Below, piece after piece: positions 27,331-37,499 of a stretch of DNA of 64,000 bases; within the stretch, counting starts at the first letter, position 1; each line of letters begins with the position of its first letter. The stretch covers positions 5,973,053 through 6,037,052 of the forward strand of contig NC_051093.1 of the NCBI RefSeq assembly GCF_901709675.1, given 5' to 3'. The notes under the pieces were generated by a model. It searched no databases. It was not told the DNA's origin and saw only the letters and a program-made list of their open reading frames with translations. The position numbers were made by a program, and so were the translations under genes. Source of the DNA: Syngnathus acus (lineage: Eukaryota; Chordata; Actinopteri; Syngnathiformes; Syngnathidae).

Positions 27331-27876
27331 CTTTTTTGCTCGTCCGCCCTGGGTGTTTGGCTCACTCTGCGCAACTTAATTCTGAAGTGACACCAAAAGG
27401 AAAAAAAAAATAGTATCGTGTCACCCAGTCATGTGTTTCTCGAAATTTGCCATGCAATGAAATATCTGGACGAGAACAGCCAATTTTAAGAAAAAAAGGT
27501 GAAACAATATTTGTTGCCGTTGGTGCATGAGCGACTCAAGAACAGATATAAAGATTCACAAAGACATAAAAAAAAAAATTGAAAAGGAAATTTTAGATTT
27601 AGCCAATTGTAGTCATTCTCAAAAAAGACAAGTTACGTACAATAAATTAGAAACATTTTTACATTCTTAAACAGCTTATTGTTTTCAAGCATTCTCCTCT
27701 GGAAAATGTCGCCATTTACAAAGAGTAAATTCAAATTTAAGAATGATTTGAGGCATGCGCAAACAATGTAAACATTTGAACCTGAAATCGGATATGTGAC
27801 GCTGTGCATCAAGTGTCTGTATAAAGCGCAAAGATTTGTATTGGACAAGAGGCTCGCATTCAACACCGATGTCTTG

Positions 27877-27895
27877 TTTATGGTCGGCCCATAAA
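27877..27895. promoter_or_regulatory. Inverted pair of CDX/Hox sites
   Basis: TTTATGG and its exact inverse CCATAAA separated by TCGGC, about 1.1 kb past the hoxb9a stop. The spacing would suit a dimer or paired binding; function is inferred. Confidence 0.35.
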
Positions 27896-28974
27896 ACTGC
27901 CAGCGCACGCCATTTAAATACGACGACACTTCAAATATCATAAAACAAGATGACCTTCTAACATGGCCTTTTTCATCAACTCTCAGATCAATAAAACTGT
28001 ACATAAACCTAGTGTATGTTTTGTTGAATGATGTTGACTTATACAGCCCCGAGCGATGACATTATCAGAAGAATAACAATGATACAGTGATTGAGAAATA
28101 TTCTTTCATTGTATTGGCCCTTTTCTTCGGTGTTATTTTGAAATTACTTGCATAGCAGACGGCTATCGTATCAACTGTATAAAAATAGAGAGCCTTTCCT
28201 AAAGATTATTGTTATTATTTATTTAAACGTACGATTTCAACTGGACTAAAACATTACAGCCCTGACATATGTAGCCTGGGAAGACACACAGCAACAAAGA
28301 GATGATTTTTGCCAACTAATAAAACATCAATTATTCATAATTTAAGGAAATGAAAAGGAAAAATCGATAAGATCCAATTTACAACAGCTTTCCAACTTGC
28401 CCGTTGTATTTAACACTTTCAATTTGATCATTACTAAGACCAAACCGGAGAATATGTATTAATGTGTGCCACCGGGTCCATACTAATTGAATTAGGCCAT
28501 TAAAAAAAAAAAAAGGAAAAGATTACGTGCAAAAGATTACGGGCAATATAGTGTGTGTCCGGGTGTGTATCTGTGTTGTTAATGACCACGGGAATTACTG
28601 CTTTCAGCACCTCGTGCACGCTGATGGGAGTGACACGACAGTAAATAACAAAAAGTGCAAGTCCAAAACAAAACAATGTCTGCCCATGAGGATAGTGGTG
28701 TATACCCGTCAATTTCCAAGAAGATAATAAATCCAATTTACATCATGGAAGACTTGAGCTCCCGTAAAGCGCATTGCAAGGAACACAACAATCATTGGTG
28801 GGAATTCAACAGAATGGAATCAGCAGTAATGCGTTTTCTCATTTCCTTTTGAGGTTGCAGGTTATGTATAGCTAAATACATACATGGACTGACGTGTGTG
28901 GGGGGCGGGGGGTGCGTGCGTGGACCGAGTCCGTCTGCATGGTAATTTTAAGTGCGTGTACAGGATCCCGTTAT

Positions 28975-31900
28975 TTAATCCTTGGGTTGATCCTTGCTCT
29001 GCTTCTTCATTTTCATCCTCCGGTTTTGGAACCAGATCTTGACCTGCCTCTCGGTTAGGTTGAGCGCTCTCGCCACTTCATGACGCCTATCGCGCGTCAG
29101 ATACATGTTGAATAGGAATTCCTTCTCCAGCTCCAGCGTCTGATATTTGGTATAAGGGCATCTCTTCTTTCTGGAGGAACGTGCATGTAACCAGTTGGCG
29201 GAGGGGTCATCTGGAGGAAGAACAAAGATGCTTTTTAAAAAAATGACATTAAGCAATGCTGAAAAGCAATATCGAGAACTTTAAGGTGGAACACATACTG
29301 CACGATAGGGGGTCACATTTCCAATAAGGATATCTGTGGTTGTTTTATTTGACACCACTTGAGGACCACTGCATCCAAATTGATGCTTCAATTAAACACA
29401 TAAGTCCCAAAGTGCTTTTTAATGTCTTCCTTTTGATATCTGTCTCAATATAATGGATCATATTTTGTCATTAACAATCTTGGAAAAATAATATTAGGAC
29501 CTACTGAGAAGTAGCTGCTCACTCTCATTTTTTTATTTGAAATTTTAAAAAAAAATCTTTTCGAGTTCCTCTTTAAATTATTATTTGTAAAATAATGCAG
29601 TCTATTTGGAAAATATAAAATATTTATTAAAATAAATAGAAATAAAAAATAAAATACTAAAGTATTTTGAAGGCTAGATTAATTACTGGCAAGAAGAAAG
29701 CAAGGTAAAGCATTAAAAAAAGAATTCACCTTAACAGCCAGAATGTCTTTAAACAAATTAAAACGTAATCTCCACACAAAAAAAATCATTGAGCCCTGTT
29801 ATCTTCCCTATATGTTATACTTCCCCACTTGTCCCCAACAGTTAGTTATAGTGGCCATCATCAGTTAATACATCCTAAAATCGCTGCGTAATCAATTTCC
29901 TCCAACACGGCCCAAACGTAAGCTATCGATTTCTTCTCAGGGAAAATAATGCCTCGTAGGGAGGTGAGGAGAAGATGGATGACACAACCGGGGTGTGCAG
30001 TACTTGTGTCCCTCGCTAAAGTGGGTGCTTTACAGTCGTGTATAATCACTTCTAGAACAATCCATTAGTGTGTAAGCTGCTCCACAACCGTTCTGTCATC
30101 CAGGATGACGGAACCATCTTGAGGATCCTTTCGAGGATGATAGGATAGTAAAGATTATGACCAATGGAAAAAAAGGTAGACAGGAAGAATATGTGGATTG
30201 GTGATGCACTAGTCCTGTCTTGAGTTTCTTGTAATCGTCCAGCACGGACAGACACGGAGATGGAAGGACTGATACTCTCATAAAGTAGCCTGCTATAGCC
30301 TTTGGCTGTGCAACATGAAAAATTCAATTGCTGACCAATGTGTCTTTTCCTGCGCGTGTCCACCATGATGAATGCAGCTTGCATGGAAACAGTGAGCGCA
30401 TCGCCCATCGGATTAATATCGCATCCCATCTCTCTCCTCTTTCTCCCCGCCGCTTGCAATTTCACCCTAATAGTTCTAGAAATTGACCCCTCATATATCC
30501 CAAGGCAGGTTATTACATTTCTCTGTCGTATTTTTTCCACCTGCTCCCTCCCCTTTTGTACATTTCAGCCAATCACCAACAGCAGCACGCCAATTAATGG
30601 GGTTGTTCACCCTGTGATAACTTAATAAACGTCCGAGGTAATAATTTTCCCAGCTCTGCCGGCAACAGTAACAGCAGTACAAAGATTGAAGTGTAATATT
30701 GGAGTTTATTCTGGATGGTTGCCCAGCACCAATAATGTGAAAATCATCTGTTCAATTTAATTAGTGTTGGTGTATTGAAAGGTCGCTTTTCTCCTTATGG
30801 TTTACTCTACACGTATAGTGGACATTTTGAGAAGTTCTACACCTTCGGGAAATCACTAACCCTATACCTTGACAATAAATACCACCTAGAAAAAACTACA
30901 GGGACTTTTCGGTTTATGACAGATTTGACTGATGCAATGTTATTTTGGAACACATCATAGTCTTAAAGAACAGTGAGACTTTTTGCAAAAACGGACTCCA
31001 ACCATCATCTAACCAAAAACACACTTGTTCTATTATCGATTTTAAACGTGCTAGAAGAATAACAACTGCAATGTTCACAAAAGTATGTTCATCAAGTCAT
31101 TTTACTTTTGAACTCAGCCAAGCAGCTGCTGGCAATTGCTACGTATACGACAGTAGTGGTGACTTGCTTGCATTGCAGAAATAAAGATAATAAGCAACTT
31201 CTCCGAAATGTCAAACCGTTCCACAAACCAGGGCAAAAAAGCCACAAGTTGACCAAAGAGAGCTAATGTGGGATGAATTATATATAGATACATTATGTAT
31301 AGGAAATATGTGTTTACTGTACATATGCATGTATATAAACCGTTCTGTACACTTAAAGTACTGCAAATTACCGACACTTCTGCAGGGGGCCCCATTCAGC
31401 GTGTCATGAGATATTTTGAGATCCACCAATAATAAGGCCATTTCGAAAAATAATGTAGAAAACAGAGCCATCTTTGACCTCCAACTGATGTGTTCATTGT
31501 TCAAAATTCGTAGAGGAAGCCAAAACCCAGAAGGGGGTTTAGTGAAAATGTTATTATCATAACATGGATCAAAAAGCAGACAGTGATTTAAAACCAGTCT
31601 GCCTTGAACAAATACTGTATCGAACCCAATTCAGTTTCCAGACTTTACTTTGGTTATCGTCCCAATACCTAATCCAACTTTTTTTTTTTTTTTTACTCCT
31701 ACTAGTTAGTTCCAGGGCAAAAACAAGTGTTCATGCTCACATTCACACAATATGGACAATTTAGAGTCTTAATATATACATGTTTTGGAAATGTGCGGGA
31801 AAGCATAGTAACCGCGCAAACATGGCAAGAAAATGAAAATTCCACACATCAGGAAAGGTTTGGGTTGAACCCCAAATCGCATTCTGCGGAATCAAGGAAT

Positions 31901-33276
31901 TGCCCTTTTAGATAGGACAGCACCACCAATACTACTATCACGATAAATAATAACAATAATCCTAATTATTGTAATGCTTCTAGAAAACATGACTTTGAAA
32001 TTTCCCATTTTAAAATTCAATTTTCCTAATGGTCTGAATTTGTTGATTTTATAAATACATGTAATTTGGGATAAAGACACAAATATTTGAACAAAATTAT
32101 TTACGAACTCCACAGGATGAAGCTCAAAGGTTAGCTGTTTTGATATATTCAGTCAGGTTTAAAAACATCAACAACAATAAAAATCCATTCATGGTAGTGA
32201 AAGACTTATTATTTCTAAGGACCTTACGTATATTTACTTTTTCCAAGAATTAGTGCTATAGGTGAAAGAGAGTGTGACAGACAGAAAGAATCGCAACAAA
32301 CCAGGATATTACATAATGCGTTGTGTATATGTATTAATTATAGCTCTTAAACTAACACTACATTGTATTTTAAGAAATTAGGGATTTAAAAAGTGGCACA
32401 ATGAACACCCCATTTCTTGTTTTGTCACAATTGGATACTGTGTTAATAAAATCACCAAATAAACATATCAATTAGAGTCCAGTTCAATTAAAGTCATTTA
32501 CACTGACTGGACCAACTATCCTATCTTGGACTTTAGTGGCTGTAATGGTTGAACAGCGCAAAGTGACTTCGGCTCTCCAGCTCTTTGTTCTTGTTTTACA
32601 GCAGCATTAAAAGCATTTACAATCGCTCTCCCCAATCATCGTGTGTCTTTCTCCAAAGTGCTATTTCCAGCCCTAATAACTTACTTTGATCTAGGCCCTC
32701 TTTGTCTTCGCTCCCCTCGCAAGAGTCGTTATTTTCTCCAAAACCCACACCGGTGATCACGGCCGGTGGCGCCGATCGGGATTCCAGGATGTATGTGGCG
32801 CTCTGCAGCTGGCCAATTTTGGGTGGAGTTTCCACACCAGGATGGCTGATCTGGGGCTCCAGTTTGACCTGGCCGCTCTGACCCCCACCCGGGAAGCAGT
32901 CGGAGCCGCGCGGCGCGCATTCCAACCACGAGCGGAGGTAGCGAGTGTCCGTGGAAGGGACGTGTTGTGTCGGTATGTAAGGGTGGTAGACGGTCGGAAG
33001 ACCGCTCGCGCCATGGTGGTGCGGACTGAATGGACTCCAGGGTGATGAGAAAAGCGCAGGTTTGGGCTGGAAGCTGCAGGATGGGTATGACTCGGGGAGC
33101 GGATGCTCCGATGCGGCTGCCGAGCCGGGTTGTCTTCCACCCGCTGCTGCAGCGGCGGCGGAGCTGGAGCCGGAATATTGGACACTGGGAAAATGAACCG
33201 GGGTCGGGAGTTCATCGCTGTCTTGACTTATGATAGAATCCACGTAATAGTTGCTCAGAGTCCCAGAAATAGACAT
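28975..33276 (-). CDS. hoxb9a: Homeobox protein Hox-B9a
   Basis: AbdB-class transcription factor. Exon 1 is 32685-33276 (ATG at 33276) and exon 2 is 28975-29210; donor CAAA|GTAAGT, acceptor CTCCAG|ATGACC; 275 residues. The N-terminus [21 protein letters not shown] is diagnostic of Hox9. The acidic [10 protein letters not shown] at the exon junction and [12 protein letters not shown] (ANW, PBX contact, residues 202-204) precede the homeodomain at about 210-269 ([20 protein letters not shown]... [20 protein letters not shown]... [11 protein letters not shown]). A short polyalanine (six residues, [11 protein letters not shown]) lies near residues 38-45. The intron is 3,474 bp. It is the only Hox9 here, and teleost HoxBb lacks hoxb9, so the a-copy is secure. 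Confidence 0.96.
29211..32684 (-). other. hoxb9a intron
   Basis: Single intron after the first base of a codon. AT-rich, with a GC-richer block at about 29860-30640 that may be conserved regulatory DNA (includes AATAAACG near 30625). TTTATGAC occurs at about 30913. No nested gene is recognisable. Confidence 0.8.
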
Positions 33277-33540
33277 TCTCGGACATTATCTGTGAAACAC
33301 TACGAGTTCACTAAATGGAGAACAAGAAGATAGACATTAGGAGATTTTCTCTTTCCCTCTTCTCATCATCTGCCCTTTGCTACTTCTCTCTCGCTCTCTC
33401 TCTCTCTCTGCCCCCCTTCTCTGCCTCACCCACTCTACCCCCCCCCCCCCCTTTCTTTCTTTCGAAGCAACTTGCTCGCAATAGCGAAACAAGTGTTGCA
33501 GCCTTCATTTTCAGAGAAACTGATTGGCCAATGTCGACAA
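33277..33540 (-). promoter_or_regulatory. hoxb9a 5' UTR and promoter region
   Basis: A pyrimidine-rich tract on the plus strand (33344-33463, including C14 at 33438-33451 and TTTC repeats) lies just upstream of the ATG. A palindromic double CCAAT box, ATTGGCCAAT, sits at 33523-33532, about 250 bases upstream of the start codon. Confidence 0.5.
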
Positions 33541-35060
33541 AGGGTTAAAGCTTCGGTGGAGCGTAAATCAAGCCCTTTCACATCCCCCTCTAATAGATCG
33601 CCTTCTTGAATCCTGCATAGATTCCCATGTTTAGATCGTAATAGCTTCACTTGCCAGTTCATCTTATCACGGTGTAGAAAAAAAACTTTTGACTGAATAA
33701 GGGTGATGGTGGAAAATAAATAAGCCTATTGCGTTTTTCTAAAAAAACAAAAAAAAAAATAGGAACAATATCATATTTTTTCCCCATTCATTTATATCTA
33801 AATAAACAGGAATGTACTCACAATATGCATTATAAATTCAACTTGACATTATAGTGGCGCTTTTTGTTTTGCCCACAACATTTTTTTTCTATACCCACAA
33901 TAAAATACACACGTCTTCGACATTTCACATCACCATTTCAAAATCCCCTGCCATTGTTTTATTGGCACATTAACAGTCATTTTTGTTAACGAGCACCATT
34001 AAGCCAGGCCACGTGGTCATGCCCTTGCCTGCAACCCACTACTTCAACTTTTTTTTTTTTTTTTTTAGTGCGTTTAAACCATAATAAAAATCATGGCGAC
34101 TGCTTAAGGTTTTATAGAGCTGATATATGACTTGCACTAGTGCAGACTGTAAACACTACTGGGTATGTTGCAGCCTTATTTCTGCTCGAGAAAGAGCACA
34201 TCTCACTCAGCGGTCAGGCTGCTCCGAGTTAACACCTTTTGGGTGCGGGACCTCCATGGGAGTCTGGGGGAAATTAACTTCCCTGTGGAACAGATAAAAA
34301 AAAAAAAAAAAAGTGCACGGACTCTGACTGAGAGTCACATTCAAGGGATGCAAGTTTGTTGTTTTGGACATGCAACAGATCGAAGCATTGAGTCGACTTG
34401 ATTCTGGACTTGGTGCTGACCTCTTATTAAACGGCAGTGTAAGTTATTGTTATTTCTGAAACAATCACATTCTTGAATTCTTGACAGGCTGCTAATCAGT
34501 GCAGGGAATCTAATGTCTGGCTTTCATTTACGAGCAATTCCGAGCTCTGCATATCTCGTTGTACCATCGTGGTTATTTATTATTATTTATGAGGGTGAGG
34601 TATGCTTTCAGAACTGCAGAGGGGAATGATGGGAATCGAAGAGGGCATGCATGCTTTGGAGCAGAAGCAGCAGTGGACAAACAAACAAGCTCCTTAAAAG
34701 TAAGTTTCGGCTTTGATCGCCAACGTTTCGTTTTGAGATTTAATTCGTTGCATCTGTCCATCGACTGGAGCTTCCAGAGAGCTAAACACACCGACATTCA
34801 AACAATTTTTCGTTATTTGCCCTTATATGTGGTAAGAAGATTTGTTTTTCTTTTCTGCGCGAGGAAGAAAGGTATAATCCGATCGGGAAAAATATATTGG
34901 TCCAAAATATACGACATGGAAGTTGGCTGCACTGCATGCTCCTCTGTCTTTGTTTTCTGTCGTGTTTATGAGCTAGGTCTAAATATTAAATATGAATGGC
35001 CCTATTTAGGCCTTGCAAATTCAATTTTTCATGAATCCGGGTCGTAATAGGAGTCTGAGT
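33541..35060. other. Gene-free interval upstream of hoxb9a
   Basis: AT-rich with poly(A/T) runs. No hoxb10a homeobox, no Hox10-like peptide and no mir-196 hairpin recognised. Confidence 0.5.
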
Positions 35061-35070
35061 GAGGTGAATA

Positions 35071-35104
<34 letters not shown>
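35071..35104. repeat. (TAT)n trinucleotide repeat
   Basis: About eleven ATT/TAT units. Confidence 0.85.
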
Positions 35105-35195
35105 GTTCCGGATATGCGTCATGAATATGATTTTGAAAACAAATCTTATATCACCAGTATTATAAAATAAAATGTTCAGCATACACGTCCGCGCC

Positions 35196-35306
35196 CTGCA
35201 CACACACACAAACGCGCATTCATGCACAACACACAAATGCGCATTCATGCACACGCACACGTTTACACACGCTAACACACGCACGCACACACACGCACGC
35301 ACACAA
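35196..35306. repeat. Degenerate CA/CG tract with a duplicated GCGCATTCATGCACA unit
   Basis: Imperfect CA/CG alternation containing two copies of AACGCGCATTCATGCACA / AATGCGCATTCATGCACA about 24 bases apart. Confidence 0.7.
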
Positions 35307-35817
35307 TCGGAAGTGCGAAAACAATGCGAAAACGAGTGAATCAATATTCAATACAAAAACGACCAGACATTCCATAAAAAAGTGGCTTGATATTACCTAT
35401 ACTGATTTTGATTAACAATGTCAACTTCATTATTATTAATTACAGTTAACGTGCACTTTAAAACGTGTTTTAAAATGCCTGCATTTTTTTATGAAGATTT
35501 GAATGTGACACACTAACAATATAATTGAACTAATTATCGTATTTTTCACCCGTTTTGTGAAAATCTTATTTTATTAATGATGCGTGCTGGCCGAATCTCA
35601 AGACGTGGAATTAATAGCTAAACGTATACGGCTTAAGAACAAAGACAAAAGCAGGAAAAATGATCACGGCCAATTTAGATTTTGGCATTTTAAATCAATA
35701 GCTTTGATCGCGTTGTTTTTATACGAAGTAGCTGTCGTGAGAGTTTAGGGGCGAAAATATATTTTAGTAAGTCTGAATAAAACACACATCCAGCTGATAT
35801 ACACACCCTTAAAAAAC

Positions 35818-35872
35818 GCTGTGTTAAAAATTCAATTTGGGTTAAAAATTGGACCGACCATAGAAGCTGGGT
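35818..35872. repeat. Copy C of the ACCCA/TGGGT-rich dispersed repeat (reverse)
   Basis: The reverse complement reads GGTCGGTCCAATTTTTAACC followed by CAAATTGAATTTTTAAC, matching the shared core of the family. Confidence 0.5.
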
Positions 35873-36294
35873 GATTACATATATTTCTCCATTCAATAAA
35901 ATAAACGACACAACAAGTAATTAAAGATAAAGAGGTTTTAAAATTAGAAACATTAACTATACACCCACTCGTGAAAAAAAAAAAAACTCCCTTAATTCTG
36001 ACGTGCTCAAATGCAACCACCGCTTCACGTGAAAGCAAAACTTGTTGCGGTTAAGATGTTTGGCATTATGAAAATTCTAAACTACAGAATAATCGAAACA
36101 ATAAACCAAGATAACGTCGTTCTAACAAGATAATATCCTGACCCCTCTTGGTAAAAGCAAAATAGTCAAACTGATGTAATTCTTACCATTATTTCTCGGC
36201 AGCAAAGTTCCCATCAGCTGCCTTTATAGGTATCAGTCACCTTCTTAATTTATTTATTTTATCGCCAAATTCAAAAGTTCAACAGTTTTGTATA

Positions 36295-36368
36295 CACGCG
36301 CGCGCGCACACAAATAAAAGAGAGAGAGAGCGAGAGAGAGAGAGAGCGAGAGAGAACGAGAGAGAGAT
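36295..36368. repeat. CG/CA plus (GA)n repeat
   Basis: GCGCGCGC followed by ACACA and about 50 bases of GAGA interrupted by GCGAG and AACGAG. Confidence 0.85.
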
Positions 36369-36939
36369 AACACTTATCCATTACGAGGTATATGCAGCAA
36401 ACGAAAATCTGTATTTGTTTTTCCTTATTAGCGCCACATTTATCCATGTTATTATTTAGTTGTTTTAATAACTTAATTACATGATTTCATGCTATGTAAA
36501 TGACCATAATCTCAATGTACTTTGCATGATAAATTTTAATGTAATCATATTTTCAGGAGTTTATGTCCAGGACGAGGTGGCCATGGCAACCCAGAGATGG
36601 CATGGTACTGCAAGTCACTGGTGATTCTGGGTTCTATCAATGGCTGGTTATTAATATTTTTTTTATCTCGGCACAGTAATCCAGGTATGGAGAATTTGGC
36701 ACGCACTCAAACACTGCTTGACACCAGGTTTTTTGAGCAATTACTAAAATATTATTTATTTTCTTTATGATTATTTATAATGTTGTTTACGTCCATGCTG
36801 GTATGAAACTTATATGTTTTAGTGCAGTAAGATTGAGAAGAATTTCGTTTTAATTAATAATATCAGGAGGAAGTAGTTGTTGAAGTTGATCCGGGTCATG
36901 ACCCGCAAAGAGGCGGGATTTTCCGGCCGGTGGGTCCTC

Positions 36940-37001
36940 AGACGCAATCCGGGGAGAAAGCATCTCTTTCTCCTTTCCACCTGCTCATACAGGTCAGTAA
37001 A
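36940..37001. repeat. Exon-like duplicated segment, copy 1
   Basis: AGACGCAATCCGGGGAGAAA then GCATCTCTTTCTCCTTTCCA and CCTGCTCATACAG|GTCAGT. It recurs at 37411-37482. Each copy ends in a sequence that could act as a 5' splice site. Confidence 0.75.
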
Positions 37002-37410
37002 TGGTATATAAAGTCCTACTACCTCTTTTTATGATGTTATATTTGAATTTATGGCTATCGGTTGAGTACTAGAGCAGCCGTGTTAACTCTTGTCTTTTTT
37101 GTCGTTTGTGTCGACGCCATTTTGTATGACGCGCATCTAAACAAGACATTTGTTAATAATGACACTTTCAATGAAGTATTTTTTGACAGTGTTATACTGT
37201 GAGTCATTTAATAACACAATATTTTATGAGATCATGCAGACATTCAGGGAGAATTTTAATTTATATGGGGAATTAATATTTTGTTTTGAAAACTTGAACA
37301 TGGTGAGACATACAGATGAATTTGAGAATGCACCTAGAAAATTGTGTAGTTGAACAGAAATGTACCGAAATGATGTTGTTTATATGTAATGTGTTTAATA
37401 AAGCAACCAG

Positions 37411-37482
37411 AGACGCAGTCTGGGGAGAAAGCAGTGTGCATCGTCCCATCTCTTTCTCCTTTCCACCTGCTCATACAGGTAA
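37411..37482. repeat. Exon-like duplicated segment, copy 2
   Basis: Same unit as 36940-37001 with a roughly 15-base insertion (AGTGTGCATCGTCCC) in the middle, ending CATACAG|GTAAAA. The two copies are about 410 bases apart. They may be alternative exons of a non-coding transcript or remnants of a mobile element; neither is shown. Confidence 0.75.
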
Positions 37483-37499
37483 AAATTACAGTAATCATC

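Larger units (their letters stand above)
26300..28974. other. hoxb9a 3' flank / 3' UTR region, no gene
   Basis: Contains a TTTATGG-TTTATGAC-type pair near 26641-26660, an inverted pair of Hox/CDX sites at 27877-27895 and a dispersed repeat at 27236-27330. The hoxb9a 3' UTR extends leftwards from 28975; several TTTATT (minus AATAAA) sites exist, so its end is not determined. No other gene recognised. Confidence 0.45.

Noticed and set aside
30052-30540. 162-codon minus-strand frame inside the hoxb9a intron
   Set aside because: No recognisable homology and lies wholly in the intron; the GC-richer block is better explained as regulatory DNA.
32757-33215. 152-codon minus-strand open frame
   Set aside because: Alternate frame inside hoxb9a exon 1; the real frame has clear Hox9 similarity and a proper splice donor.
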